This document shows positions 8,849 to 17,105 of a stretch of 20,121 nt of DNA, one piece after another. The notes under the pieces are model-generated. The model ran no database searches, was not told where the DNA came from, and worked only from the letters and a program-made list of their open reading frames with translations. Every line of letters starts with the position of its first letter. Positions within the stretch are counted from its first letter, which is position 1. Source of the stretch: an uncultured Collinsella sp. (lineage in GTDB: Bacteria > Actinomycetota > Coriobacteriia > Coriobacteriales > Coriobacteriaceae); contig CAJLRE010000031.1 of the NCBI GenBank assembly GCA_905208975.1, positions 1 to 20,121 of the forward strand. The letters run 5' to 3'. Position numbers and translations under genes: made by a program.

Positions 8849-9000
8849 GGTGCCTCCATTCTTCGGGGGTTGACATACGCAGCACAGCATAACGGCGCGC
8901 AAAATCAACTTCGTTCGCATATCGGTAAACGGCACCCTCGGTTGTCAGCGAATGGCCAAGTTGTTCAAACTTTTGCTTGATGAACGCAATGGGCGGTTTC

Positions 9001-9038
9001 AAACAAAGGGGCTCCCATCCAAACGGACGGGAGCCCCT
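9001..9038 (-). terminator. Rho-independent terminator of hom
   Basis: AGGGGCTCCC (9007-9016) pairs with GGGAGCCCCT (9029-9038), and an inner TCC/GGA extends the stem around an AAAC loop. On the minus strand the stem runs into TTTGTTTG (9000-9007). It lies about 30 bp past the hom stop and upstream of the SDR gene, so the two genes are separate units. Confidence 0.85.
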
Positions 9039-9068
9039 CAGGTGCTATGTTGTGTGCCAAGGACTGGA

Positions 9069-10412
9069 CTAGTTCGCCATGACGCCTTCGGTCCAGGCCT
9101 CGACGTCCTCGATGCGCAGGACGTTGGCGACCTCGGCCACGCAGTCGACGCTGGCAAGCTCGGCGGCGGCAGCCTGGACGTCCTTCTCGAGTGCGCGGTG
9201 CGTCAGGAAGATGACCGAGCAGGCATTGCTGACGCCCGACTTGCCGTCCTCGACCTGGTTGATGAGCGAGATCGAGATGTTGTGCTTGGCAAAGATGTCG
9301 ACCGTCTCGGACAGGGCGCCCACGCGGTCGGCGACCTTCAGGCGCACATAGTACTTGGTCTGGAGCTCGTCCATAGGCTTAAAGGCGAGGTTGTGGCCAT
9401 AGGGCTCAATCTCGGGCAGCGGAGCCACACCGCGGCTGATCTGCTCGGAGAGCGACAGGATGTCGCCCACGACGGCACTCGCGGTGGGGAAGGAGCCTGC
9501 GCCGGCACCGTAGAACATGGTCTCGCCCACGGCGTCGCCCACCACGTAGACGGCATTCATGGCGCCGTTGACCTTGGCGAGCATATGGTCTGCCGGGATG
9601 AGCGTGGGATGCACGCGAACGTCGACGCCGGCGTCGGTGTTGCGTGCGATGCCCAGCAGCTTGATGGTGTAGCCGAGCTCGCGGGCCTGGGCAATGTCCT
9701 CGGCGCCGATGGTGCGGATACCCTGCTGGTAGACATCGTCGGTGGTCACGCGGGTGCCAAAGCCGATGGAAGCGAGGATTGCCGTCTTGCTGGCGGCGTC
9801 GAAGCCGTCGACGTCGGCGGACGGGTCGGCCTCGGCATAGCCCTTTGCCTGGGCGTCGGCGAGCACGTCAGCGTAATCGGCGCCCTCGGCGTCCATGCGC
9901 GACAGGATGTAGTTGGTGGTGCCGTTGAGAATGCCAGCGATGGTCAGGATCTTGTTGCCCACCAGGTCGTGCTCGAGCGTGCTGACAATGGGGATGCCAC
10001 CGCCGCAGCTGGCCTCGCACTTAATCTGCACGCCGCACGCGCGCGCCTTCTCGGCGAGCGTCTCGACATGACGGCCCAGCAGGGCCTTGTTGGCAGAAAC
10101 GACATGCTTGCCGTTCTCAAAGGCGGTGGTGAAGATCTCGGTTGCGGGATGCTCGCCGCCGATCAGCTCGACGACGATGTCGATGGCGGGGTCGGTGACG
10201 ACATCGTGCCAGTCGCTTGTAAAGGCCTCGCGCTCAATGCCGGCTGCCTCGGCCTGCTCCCAAGCAAGCGCGCAGGCGCGGGTCAGCTTAAGGTCGATGC
10301 CGTAGGCTGCCAGGTACTCATCGTGGTGGCTCTTGATCAGACGGGCCACGCCGCCGCCGACGGTTCCCAGGCCGATCAGACCGACGTTCACGGTGCGCAG
10401 GGGTTCGCTCAT
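9069..10412 (-). CDS. hom: homoserine dehydrogenase with ACT domain
   Basis: Reduces aspartate-4-semialdehyde to homoserine, the branch point to threonine, methionine and (through threonine) isoleucine. The 447 residues fit the monofunctional bacterial enzyme. The NAD(P)-binding GLGTVG lies at 14-19 and SANKALL at 106-112 with K109. The catalytic block AGILNGTTNYIL is at 159-170. In GYAEADPSADVDGFDAASK (191-209), E194, D205 and K209 keep the spacing of the known catalytic triad of the yeast enzyme (E208, D219, K223). A C-terminal ACT domain (about 350-440, with VADRVGALSETV) suggests feedback control, probably by threonine (inference). AAGGAG precedes ATG 10412 at normal spacing. No thrB, thrC or lysC adjoins. 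It is divergent from the liv operon. Confidence 0.96.
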   Translation of the reverse strand: MSEPLRTVNVGLIGLGTVGGGVARLIKSHHDEYLAAYGIDLKLTRACALAWEQAEAAGIEREAFTSDWHDVVTDPAIDIVVELIGGEHPATEIFTTAFENGKHVVSANKALLGRHVETLAEKARACGVQIKCEASCGGGIPIVSTLEHDLVGNKILTIAGILNGTTNYILSRMDAEGADYADVLADAQAKGYAEADPSADVDGFDAASKTAILASIGFGTRVTTDDVYQQGIRTIGAEDIAQARELGYTIKLLGIARNTDAGVDVRVHPTLIPADHMLAKVNGAMNAVYVVGDAVGETMFYGAGAGSFPTASAVVGDILSLSEQISRGVAPLPEIEPYGHNLAFKPMDELQTKYYVRLKVADRVGALSETVDIFAKHNISISLINQVEDGKSGVSNACSVIFLTHRALEKDVQAAAAELASVDCVAEVANVLRIEDVEAWTEGVMAN

Positions 10413-10662
10413 AGATAGCTCCTTCGTGCATCTTGTGGATGGATTAACTGCTTATAGGTTGAGTGCATTCTAGCGTGAAGTGCGGGCGCGTGCTTGCCAG
10501 GCAGCTGGAGCTGTGCAAAACGCTACCCCCGAAACGCTGCGGAAATATTGGAAACACACTCGCTACAAACGAACTTCCGTAACAAACTGTCAACGTTTGC
10601 GCCATAAGGTTTGCCCTGTACCGCAAGACGGCCGCACCGCGGCCAGCGAAAAGGGGGACACC
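10413..10662. other. divergent intergenic region hom / liv operon
   Basis: 250 bp between two divergent genes. It contains the hom promoter candidate and, close to the first binding-protein gene, a small hairpin GGCCGC/GCGGCC (10630-10644, 3-nt loop) immediately before the AAAAGGGGG ribosome-binding site. I could not pick a convincing plus-strand promoter by eye. No small ORF with a good start is evident. Confidence 0.5.
10451..10479 (-). promoter_or_regulatory. putative sigma-70-type promoter of hom
   Basis: On the minus strand TTCACG (10474-10479) and TATAAG (10451-10456) are separated by exactly 17 bp. They match the -35 consensus at four of six positions and the -10 at five of six. The -10 lies 38 bp before the hom start codon. 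Seen in sequence only; no transcript evidence. Confidence 0.5.
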
Positions 10663-11829
10663 ATGTTTAGCATCAATAACGTACTTAACCGCAGGAGTTT
10701 CTTGGCTGGCGCCGCGGCGTTCGGTAGCACCGCGGCACTCGCTGGTTGCTCGTCGGGTGGCTCGGACGGCGGCTCCGCCGATGACGGCAAGACCTTCAAG
10801 ATCGGTGTCATCGGCCCTCTGACCGGCGCCGCGGCAACCTATGGCGTTTCGGCCGAGAAGGGTGCCAAGCTCGCCGCCAAGGATTTTTCGACCAAGGACC
10901 TCAAACTCTCGCTTAAGTCCGAGGATGACGTCGCCGACGGCGAGAAGGCCATCAACGCCTTCAATACCCTGTGTGACTGGGGCATGCAGGCTCTCGTCGG
11001 CCCCGTCACCACCGGTGCCGCCGTCGCTGTCTCTGGCGAGATCGCCGACGACATACTCATGGTCACGCCTTCGGCCTCGTCGCTCGATGTCACCAAGGGA
11101 AAGACCACGGTCTTCCAGGTTTGCTTCACCGACCCCACCATGGGCACCAGCGCCGCGAAGTTCTTGGCCGAGAAGTACGCGGACGCCAAGATCGCCCTGT
11201 TCTACAACTCCGGCGATACGTACAGCTCGGGCGTTGCCGACGCCTTTGCCGAGCAGGCCAAGGCATCCAAGCTCGATGTCGTCGATACCGAGACCTTTAA
11301 GGACGACTCTTCCACGAGCTTTACCAACCAGCTCACCAAGGCCAAGGAGGCCGGCGCCACGCTTATCTTTGCTCCGATCTATTACACGCCGGCGTCCGTT
11401 TTGCTCAAGAACGCCAAGGACATGGGATACGACATGACGCTTATGGGCACCGACGGCATGGACGGCCTGCTCTCCGTTGAGGGCTTCGATACCTCTCTTG
11501 CCGAGGGCGTGCTGCTCATGACCCCGTTCTCTGCTGACGATGAGAAGAACGCCGACTTCGTCAAGGCCTATAAGGACGCCTACGACGAGACGCCCAATCA
11601 GTTTGCCGCCGATGCCTATGACTGCGTCCATGCGATTGCCGAGGCTATCGATAAAGCGGGCATCGACATTACGGCTGACGGTGCCGATATTGCCGACGAC
11701 CTTGCCCACGCCATGCGCAAGATCAAGATCGAGGGCCTGACGGGCGAGCTGACGTGGAACGACAAGGGCCAGGTCGAAAAGCCCGCCACAGCCTATGTGA
11801 TTCAGGACGGCAAGTACATCGCCGCCTAA
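10663..11829 (+). CDS. livK: branched-chain amino acid ABC transporter substrate-binding lipoprotein, copy 1
   Basis: Captures extracellular amino acid (Leu/Ile/Val type by family) and delivers it to the LivHMGF permease. The 388 residues begin with a twin-arginine-type lipoprotein signal: NRRSFL at 9-14, a hydrophobic stretch, and lipobox LAGC with C29 as the lipidated cysteine, followed by a Ser/Gly-rich linker. The mature part is a type I periplasmic-binding fold (FKIGVIGPLTGAAATYG opening; GPVTTGAAVAVSGE; PIYYTPASVLLKNA). ATG 10663 is chosen over the longer open frame because AAGGGGG lies just upstream and the signal peptide starts there. It is the first gene of the liv cluster and closely related to the next gene. 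The exact ligand is inferred from family and context. Confidence 0.93.
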   Translation: MFSINNVLNRRSFLAGAAAFGSTAALAGCSSGGSDGGSADDGKTFKIGVIGPLTGAAATYGVSAEKGAKLAAKDFSTKDLKLSLKSEDDVADGEKAINAFNTLCDWGMQALVGPVTTGAAVAVSGEIADDILMVTPSASSLDVTKGKTTVFQVCFTDPTMGTSAAKFLAEKYADAKIALFYNSGDTYSSGVADAFAEQAKASKLDVVDTETFKDDSSTSFTNQLTKAKEAGATLIFAPIYYTPASVLLKNAKDMGYDMTLMGTDGMDGLLSVEGFDTSLAEGVLLMTPFSADDEKNADFVKAYKDAYDETPNQFAADAYDCVHAIAEAIDKAGIDITADGADIADDLAHAMRKIKIEGLTGELTWNDKGQVEKPATAYVIQDGKYIAA

Positions 11830-12100
11830 GTGCGCATAAAGCGCGACCGGTGAGGCCGTTTTATTCAGGGCAGGGACGCCTGTAACAGAACGGAAACATT
11901 ACTTTCACACAATAAAGTGGCATTACTGCATAAAGTAATAGAAATACGCAGAATTATGGATAAACGAACAAATCCAAAGAAAAGTTGAAATAATCGCCAC
12001 TTTCCTTAACTAAAGCGTCTAGTATTTTGCGAACGCCGAACACGGCGAAGGATGGCCTGTCGGGTAACCGAAACCCGACGAGATTTGAGAGGAGAGCCGC
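11830..12100 (+). promoter_or_regulatory. AT-rich intergenic region upstream of the second binding protein
   Basis: This 271-bp gap is markedly AT-richer than its surroundings (about 11880-12030). It contains an 8-bp inverted repeat ATTACTTT (11898-11905) / AAAGTAAT (11932-11939), with further ACTTT/AAAGT words between and after. Nearer the gene are two small hairpins, CGCCG/CGGCG (12034-12047) and GTCGGGT/ACCCGAC (12059-12079), followed by GAGAGGAG as ribosome-binding site. TAGTAT at 12020-12025 is a possible -10 without a good -35. A second promoter with regulator sites is likely but not proven. Confidence 0.5.
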
Positions 12101-13288
12101 ATGTCGAGCCTCACCGGTAAGTCATTGAACCCTGTTATGAATCGCAGGAGCGTTATCGCGAGCGCAGCAGGTCTGGGGGCGATGTCCATTCTAGCTGGCT
12201 GCTCCTCCAACGGCGGCGACAGCGGTTCCGCGTCGGGCGACGCTTCGTTTAAGATCGGCACCATCGGCCCGCTGACCGGCGCCAACGCGTCCTACGGCAA
12301 GTCCGTTACACAGGCTGTCGAGCTTGGCTGCAAGGATTTCTCGACTAAGGAGCTGCCGCTTGTCAGCAAGGCCGAGGACGACCAGGCGGACGGCGAGAAG
12401 GCCGTCAACGCCTTCAACACCCTGCTCGACTGGGGCATGCAGGCCCTCGTCGGTCCGACCACCACGGGTGCGTCGGTCGCCGTTGCCGCCGAGTGCGGCA
12501 ACGACCCCGAGACGTTCATGATCACCCCGTCCGCGTCCTCCGAGGACGTTACCAAGGGCAAGGATTGCGTCTTCCAGGTTTGCTTTACCGACCCCAACCA
12601 AGGTGTCAACGCTGCCAAGTTCCTGGCAGAGAAGTATGCGAACGAGAAGTTCGTGCTGTTCTATAACTCCGGCGACGCCTATTCTTCGGGCATCGCAGAT
12701 TCCTTTAAGGCCCAGGCCGCTAAGTCTAAGCTTGAGATTGTCGACGAGGAGACCTTTAAGGACGACTCCGCCACGAGCTTTACCAACCAGCTGACCAAGG
12801 CCAAGCAGGCAGGCGCCACCATGATCTTTGCGCCGATCTACTACACGCCGGCGTCCGTCCTGCTCAAGAACGCCAAGGACATGGGCTACGACGTCAAGAT
12901 GATGGGCTGCGACGGCATGGACGGCATCCTGGGCGTTGAGGGCTTCGACACCTCTCTTGCCGAGGGTCTGCTGCTCATGACCCCGTTCTCCGCCGACGAC
13001 GAGAAGAATGCCGACTTCGTCAACGCTTACAAGGATAAGTACGGCGATACCCCCGACCAGTTTGCCGCCGACGCCTACGACGGCGTGCATGCTGTGGTCG
13101 AGGCTCTTAAGGAGGCCGGCCTGGGCGTCGACGCCGACCCCACCGAGGTTGCCGAGAAGCTTCCCGAGGCTATGCTCAAGATTACTGTTGACGGCCTGAC
13201 TGGCAAGCTCTCCTGGAACGACAAGGGTCAGGTCCAGAAGGACCCGACGGCGTACGTCATTACCGACGGCAAGTACGTACAGGCCTAA
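12101..13288 (+). CDS. livK: branched-chain amino acid ABC transporter substrate-binding lipoprotein, copy 2
   Basis: Second amino-acid-binding lipoprotein, 395 residues, strongly similar to copy 1 along its length; long stretches such as IFAPIYYTPASVLLKNAKDM are identical. The signal has NRRSVI (14-19) and lipobox LAGC with C34. A second in-frame ATG (M13) directly precedes NRRS, but GAGAGGAG is properly spaced for ATG 12101. The mature domain is the type I periplasmic-binding fold. It differs from copy 1 mainly at the N-terminus, around residues 55-70, and in the C-terminal 60 residues. The copies may have different ligand ranges or expression, since each is preceded by its own non-coding leader. 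It lies 139 bp before livH. Confidence 0.93.
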   Translation: MSSLTGKSLNPVMNRRSVIASAAGLGAMSILAGCSSNGGDSGSASGDASFKIGTIGPLTGANASYGKSVTQAVELGCKDFSTKELPLVSKAEDDQADGEKAVNAFNTLLDWGMQALVGPTTTGASVAVAAECGNDPETFMITPSASSEDVTKGKDCVFQVCFTDPNQGVNAAKFLAEKYANEKFVLFYNSGDAYSSGIADSFKAQAAKSKLEIVDEETFKDDSATSFTNQLTKAKQAGATMIFAPIYYTPASVLLKNAKDMGYDVKMMGCDGMDGILGVEGFDTSLAEGLLLMTPFSADDEKNADFVNAYKDKYGDTPDQFAADAYDGVHAVVEALKEAGLGVDADPTEVAEKLPEAMLKITVDGLTGKLSWNDKGQVQKDPTAYVITDGKYVQA

Positions 13289-13427
13289 TAGGCCGCCTTA
13301 CATAGAGCGGTTTTGATCCCAAGCAGGGGAGGTTTTGGCCTTCCCTGCTTGCTTGGTATCTAGGGACGATGTAACGTCCCTGTTTCATACATCAACTGGA
13401 AACCTATTCGAAAGGGGGATGTGGAAC
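13289..13427 (+). promoter_or_regulatory. hairpins between binding protein and permease genes (possible attenuator)
   Basis: Three small dyads lie here: CCGC/GCGG followed by TTTT (13291-13314), AAGCAGGG/CCCTGCTT (13321-13350), and AGGGACG/CGTCCCT (13362-13381, 6-nt loop). None is a textbook terminator. Together they could stop part of the transcripts and protect the 3' end, giving more binding protein than permease, as is common in ABC importer operons. AAAGGGGG (13411-13418) is the livH ribosome-binding site. Confidence 0.5.
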
Positions 13428-14309
13428 ATGACGGTCTTTATCCAATACCTGGTCAACGGCCTGTCCATGGGCAGCGTCTACGCCATCATCGCGTTGGGCT
13501 ACACCATGGTCTACGGTATCGCCAAGATGCTCAACTTCGCTCACGGCGACGTCATCATGGTCGGTGCCTATGTCTCGTTCTGCGCCACGTCGTATCTCGG
13601 CCTCCCGGGCTGGGCATCTGTAATTCTCTCTTGTGTGGTCTGCACGGTTCTCGGTGTTCTCATCGAGGGTCTGGCATACAAGCCGCTGCGTCAGGCGGGC
13701 CCGCTGGCCGTTCTGATCACGGCCATCGGCGTGTCCTACTTCCTGCAGAACGCCGCGCAGCTCCTGTGGGGCGCCACGCCCAAGAACTTTACTTCGCTCG
13801 TCACCTTCCAGGTGCCGGAGTTCTTGGCCAAGTTTAACGTAAGCGCCGTCTCGCTCGTCACCATCGTCGCCTGCCTGGTTATCATGGCCGGCCTGATGTT
13901 CTTTACAGGTAAGACCAAGATGGGCAAGGCCATGCGCGCCGTGTCCGAGGACAAGGCCGCCGCTCAGCTCATGGGCATCAACGTCAACCGCACCATCTCG
14001 ATGACGTTTGCCATCGGCTCTGCCCTTGCCGCCATCGCCGGCGTGCTCCTGTGCTCCTACTCGCCGGTGTTGCAGCCCACCACGGGCGCCATGCCTGGCA
14101 TCAAGGCCTTCGACGCTGCCGTTTTCGGCGGCATCGGCTCCATCCCCGGTGCCTTTGTCGGCGGTATTCTCATCGGCATCATCGAGGCGATGGCTCAGGC
14201 TTACATTTCCACGAGCCTTGCCAACTCCATCGTCTTTGGTGTTTTGATTATCGTCCTGCTCGTCAAGCCTGCCGGCCTCTTGGGCAAGTACGTCCCCGAG
14301 AAGGTGTAG
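13428..14309 (+). CDS. livH: branched-chain amino acid ABC transporter permease LivH
   Basis: One of two membrane subunits that form the channel of the amino acid importer. The 293 residues show about eight hydrophobic helices. They open with FIQYLVNGLSMGSVYAIIAL, continue with GYTMVYGIAKMLNFAHGD, a hallmark of LivH proteins, and later show FGGIGSIPGAFVGG. The open frame extends upstream to 13335, but AAAGGGGG at 13411-13418 is correctly spaced for ATG 13428; ATG 13419 is too close to it. Length matches the family. The stop is 9 bp before the preferred livM ATG, so the two are translationally close. Confidence 0.96.
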   Translation: MTVFIQYLVNGLSMGSVYAIIALGYTMVYGIAKMLNFAHGDVIMVGAYVSFCATSYLGLPGWASVILSCVVCTVLGVLIEGLAYKPLRQAGPLAVLITAIGVSYFLQNAAQLLWGATPKNFTSLVTFQVPEFLAKFNVSAVSLVTIVACLVIMAGLMFFTGKTKMGKAMRAVSEDKAAAQLMGINVNRTISMTFAIGSALAAIAGVLLCSYSPVLQPTTGAMPGIKAFDAAVFGGIGSIPGAFVGGILIGIIEAMAQAYISTSLANSIVFGVLIIVLLVKPAGLLGKYVPEKV

Positions 14310-14318
14310 GTGAGCGTT

Positions 14319-15398
14319 ATGAAGTTCCTTAAAGACAAGCAGACGCGTCACGACTTTGTCACGTACGCCATGTGCATCGTGGCATTCGCCATCGTGTTCT
14401 TTATGCAGTCCAACCATATGATCCCGCGCATGATCGCCGGTCAGCTGGTTCCCATCACGGCCTACATCGTTATGGCCATCTCGCTCAACCTCGTCGTCGG
14501 TATTGCGGGCGACTTGTCGCTGGGCCACGCGGGCTTTATGAGTGTCGGCGCCTATACGGGCATCGTTACCGCCGTCGCGCTGGAGAGCGCCGTTCCGTCC
14601 GATCCGATGCGCCTGATCATCAGCATTGTGGTCGGCGCTATCGCTGCCGCCATCCTGGGCTTCTTGATCGGCATCCCGGTCCTTCGCCTGAGCGGCGATT
14701 ACCTGGCTATCGTGACGCTGGCCTTTGGCGAGATCATCAAAGAGATCGTCACCTGCCTCATTGTGGGCGTCGATTCCCGCGGTCTGCACGTGATCTTTAA
14801 CATCACGGGCAACTCTACGATCGACGACCTGCACCTGCTTGAGGACGGCACCGCCATCATCAAGGGTGCCCAGGGCGCATCGGGCGTGTCGACCTATTCG
14901 ACCTTCCTTGCCGGCGCCATCCTGGTTATGGTCGCGCTCGTGATTGTACTCAACCTGGTTCGCAGCCGTACCGGCCGTGCCATCATGGCCGTGCGCGATA
15001 ACAAGATTGCAGCCGAGTCCGTAGGCATCTCCGTCACCGAGTACCGCATGATCGCCTTCGTGGTTTCCGCTGCCCTCGCCGGTGCTGCCGGAGCTCTCTT
15101 CGGCGGTAACTTCTCGCAGCTCTCCGCCACCAAGTTCGACTTCAACACGTCGATCCTCATTCTGGTGTTCGTGGTCCTGGGCGGCCTGGGCAACATGCGC
15201 GGTTCCGTCATCGCGGCGGCGTTGCTCACGGTGCTTCCCGAGCTGCTCCGTCAGTTCTCGGACTACCGCATGCTCATCTACGCCATCGTGTTGATCCTGG
15301 TCATGATCTTTACCAACAACCCGCAGCTCAAGGCGTTCTTCGCACGCATTAAGGACCGCTTTGCTTCCAAGAAGGAGGTGGCAGCCGATGCCCAGTAA
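14319..15398 (+). CDS. livM: branched-chain amino acid ABC transporter permease LivM
   Basis: Second membrane subunit of the importer, 359 residues with roughly nine to ten hydrophobic helices. Family motifs include ISLNLVVGIAGDLSLGHAGF in the first third, SGDYLAIVTLAFGEIIKEI in the middle, and VVLGGLGNMRGSVIAAALL near the C-terminus. Two starts are possible: GTG 14310, which abuts the livH stop, and ATG 14319, which has AGGTGA five bases before it and is preferred. The last bases overlap the livG start by 11 bp, consistent with one mRNA and translational coupling. The loop after residue ~150 (about 40 hydrophilic residues) is somewhat long but I see no separate domain in it. Confidence 0.95.
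   Translation: MKFLKDKQTRHDFVTYAMCIVAFAIVFFMQSNHMIPRMIAGQLVPITAYIVMAISLNLVVGIAGDLSLGHAGFMSVGAYTGIVTAVALESAVPSDPMRLIISIVVGAIAAAILGFLIGIPVLRLSGDYLAIVTLAFGEIIKEIVTCLIVGVDSRGLHVIFNITGNSTIDDLHLLEDGTAIIKGAQGASGVSTYSTFLAGAILVMVALVIVLNLVRSRTGRAIMAVRDNKIAAESVGISVTEYRMIAFVVSAALAGAAGALFGGNFSQLSATKFDFNTSILILVFVVLGGLGNMRGSVIAAALLTVLPELLRQFSDYRMLIYAIVLILVMIFTNNPQLKAFFARIKDRFASKKEVAADAQ
15371..15380 (+). promoter_or_regulatory. ribosome-binding site of livG inside livM
   Basis: GAAGGAGGTG lies seven bases before ATG 15388 within the end of livM. It decides the livG start: the open frame extends nine codons further upstream but without such a site. Confidence 0.85.
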
Positions 15399-16248
15399 AT
15401 TTGAGTTCAACAAGGGTAAGATGGTCCCGTATCCTTCTGGCGCCATCGTTCCCGATCGCGATCTGGGCCAGCGCCCGGCACTCGAGTGCATCCACCTGGG
15501 CATTGAGTTCGGTGGCCTTAAGGCAGTCGACGACTTTAGCCTGACTATCGGCAAGACCGAGATCGCCGGTCTGATCGGCCCCAACGGTGCCGGAAAGACC
15601 ACGGTCTTCAACCTGCTCACCAAGGTGTATCAGCCCACGCACGGCACCATCCTGCTCGACGGTGAGGACACCTCGGGCAAGTCGGTCTACCAGGTCAACC
15701 GCATGGGCATTGCCCGTACGTTCCAGAACATCCGCCTGTTCAACACCATGACGGTGGAGGACAACGTCAAGGTCGGTCTGCACAACCAGGAGCGCTATTC
15801 CGGTTTTGAGGGCGTGCTGCGCCTGCCGACGTACTGGAAGCACGAGAAGGCCGCCCATGAGCGTGCCATGGAGCTGCTCTCCATCTTTGATATGGAGCAT
15901 CTGGCAAACGAACAGGCCGGCTCGCTGCCTTACGGCGCTCAGCGCCGCCTGGAGATCGTCCGCGCGCTTGCCACCAACCCCAAGCTGCTGCTGCTCGACG
16001 AGCCTGCCGCCGGCATGAACCCGTCCGAGACCGCGGAGCTCATGGAGAACATCGTTAAGATTCGCGACACCTTTGGCATCGCCATCATGCTTATCGAGCA
16101 CGACATGTCGCTCGTCATGAATATTTGCGAGGGTATCTGCGTACTCAACTTTGGTAAGGTCATCGCCAAGGGCACGGCAGAGGAAATCCAGAACAACGAC
16201 GCCGTTATCGAGGCATATCTGGGCAAGCAGGATAAGGGGGAGAACTAA
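15388..16248 (+). CDS. livG: branched-chain amino acid ABC transporter ATP-binding protein LivG
   Basis: One of two ATPases that power the importer at the inner face of the membrane. The 286 residues show Walker A GPNGAGKTT (64-72), a Q-loop region around RTFQNIRLF, a signature-like LPYGAQRRLE (from 180) and Walker B with D204-E205 (LLLLDEP), followed by the H-loop histidine in IEHDM. The signature departs from the usual L-S/A-YGQQ by Pro and Ala, a mild deviation. The N-terminus carries about 30 residues before the ABC fold begins (ALECIHLGIEFGG), longer than in most LivG proteins. Start ATG 15388 is fixed by the strong ribosome-binding site. The stop codon is directly followed by the livF start. 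Confidence 0.96.
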   Translation: MPSKFEFNKGKMVPYPSGAIVPDRDLGQRPALECIHLGIEFGGLKAVDDFSLTIGKTEIAGLIGPNGAGKTTVFNLLTKVYQPTHGTILLDGEDTSGKSVYQVNRMGIARTFQNIRLFNTMTVEDNVKVGLHNQERYSGFEGVLRLPTYWKHEKAAHERAMELLSIFDMEHLANEQAGSLPYGAQRRLEIVRALATNPKLLLLDEPAAGMNPSETAELMENIVKIRDTFGIAIMLIEHDMSLVMNICEGICVLNFGKVIAKGTAEEIQNNDAVIEAYLGKQDKGEN

Positions 16249-16962
16249 ATGGCAGAGCCGATGCTTTCCGTCTACAACATCAACGTCTGGTACGGCGCCA
16301 TCCACGCCATCAAGGACATCTCCTTTAACGTCAACGAGGGCGAGATCGTGGCTCTGATCGGTGCGAACGGTGCCGGCAAGTCCACAACGCTCAAGACCGT
16401 CTCGGGCCTGCTGCGCTCCAAGACCGGCTCCATCAAGTTTATGGGCGAGGACATTACTCATACGCCCGCCGATAAGCTGGTTGGTAAGGGCCTGGCCCAG
16501 GTGCCCGAGGGCCGTCGCGCCTTTTTGCAGATGACGGTCGAGGAGAACCTGGAGATGGGCGCCTACACGCAGCCCAAGTCCACGGTTGCTCCGGGCCTTG
16601 AGCGCGTCTACGAGCAGTTCCCGCGCCTGAAGGAGCGCCGTCGCCAAGTCGCCGGCACCCTTTCGGGCGGCGAGCAGCAGATGCTCGTTATGGGCCGCGC
16701 CCTTATGAGCAACCCCAAGCTGCTCATGCTCGACGAGCCTTCCATGGGCCTGGCGCCGATTCTGATTGAGCAGATCTTCCAGATTGTCGAGGACCTGCAC
16801 AAGGCCGGCACCACGGTGCTCCTGGTCGAGCAGAACGCGCAGATGGCACTTTCCATCGCCACACGCGGTTACGTGCTCGAGACCGGCAAGATCACCATGA
16901 CCGGCACCGGCCAAGAGCTCCTGCACGACGATAACGTGCGTAAAGCCTATCTGGGTGGCTAG
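16249..16962 (+). CDS. livF: branched-chain amino acid ABC transporter ATP-binding protein LivF
   Basis: Second ATPase of the importer, 237 residues, the usual LivF length. Walker A is GANGAGKST (38-46), the Q-loop region reads QVPEGRRAFLQMTV, the signature is a canonical LSGGEQQM (from 138), Walker B holds D162-E163 in LLMLDEPSMGLAP, and the H-loop position reads VEQNAQ, as is typical of LivF. ATG 16249 abuts the livG stop, with AAGGGGGAG just upstream inside livG. It is the last gene of the operon; a strong terminator follows about 70 bp later. Confidence 0.97.
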   Translation: MAEPMLSVYNINVWYGAIHAIKDISFNVNEGEIVALIGANGAGKSTTLKTVSGLLRSKTGSIKFMGEDITHTPADKLVGKGLAQVPEGRRAFLQMTVEENLEMGAYTQPKSTVAPGLERVYEQFPRLKERRRQVAGTLSGGEQQMLVMGRALMSNPKLLMLDEPSMGLAPILIEQIFQIVEDLHKAGTTVLLVEQNAQMALSIATRGYVLETGKITMTGTGQELLHDDNVRKAYLGG

Positions 16963-16964
16963 GA

Positions 16965-16993
16965 GGTTCCGCCGTTCTACCGAACGGCGGACC
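16965..16993 (+). other. first hairpin after livF
   Basis: TCCGCCGTTC (16968-16977) and GAACGGCGGA (16982-16991) form a perfect 10-bp stem with loop TACC. It begins three bases after the livF stop. No T-run follows, so it is probably an mRNA 3'-end stabiliser rather than a terminator. Confidence 0.6.
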
Positions 16994-17005
16994 GGCCGAC
17001 GCTGC

Positions 17006-17105
17006 GCGGGCACCAGAGCGACAACTAGTCATTCAAAGAGGACGGCATGACCAGAAGGTCTATGCCGTCCTCTTTTCATGCCAATTTGTTCGCTCTGGTG
17101 CCCGC
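17006..17105. repeat. 100-bp nested inverted repeat around the liv terminator
   Basis: A 16-bp perfect inverted repeat, 17006-17021 with 17090-17105 (core GGGCACCAGAGCG), encloses the terminator hairpin. Pairing continues inward (ACAA/TTGT) with one bulge. The insertion sequence begins only about six bases beyond the right arm. Confidence 0.75.
17035..17079 (+). terminator. Rho-independent terminator of the liv operon
   Basis: AAAGAGGACGGCAT (17035-17048) pairs perfectly with ATGCCGTCCTCTTT (17062-17075); inside, GACC/GGTC around AGAA lengthens the stem with one bulged T. TTTT runs out of the stem on the plus strand. The A-run on the other side would also serve the minus strand. Confidence 0.9.

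Noticed and set aside
8875..8899. TTGACA on the plus strand near 8875 as a promoter
   Set aside because: No -10 at acceptable spacing and no plus-strand gene follows.
13404..15623. 739-codon open frame on the minus strand across livH-livM-livG
   Set aside because: Spans three recognised genes on the other strand; the product is His/Asp/Gly-rich and domainless, another antisense artefact.
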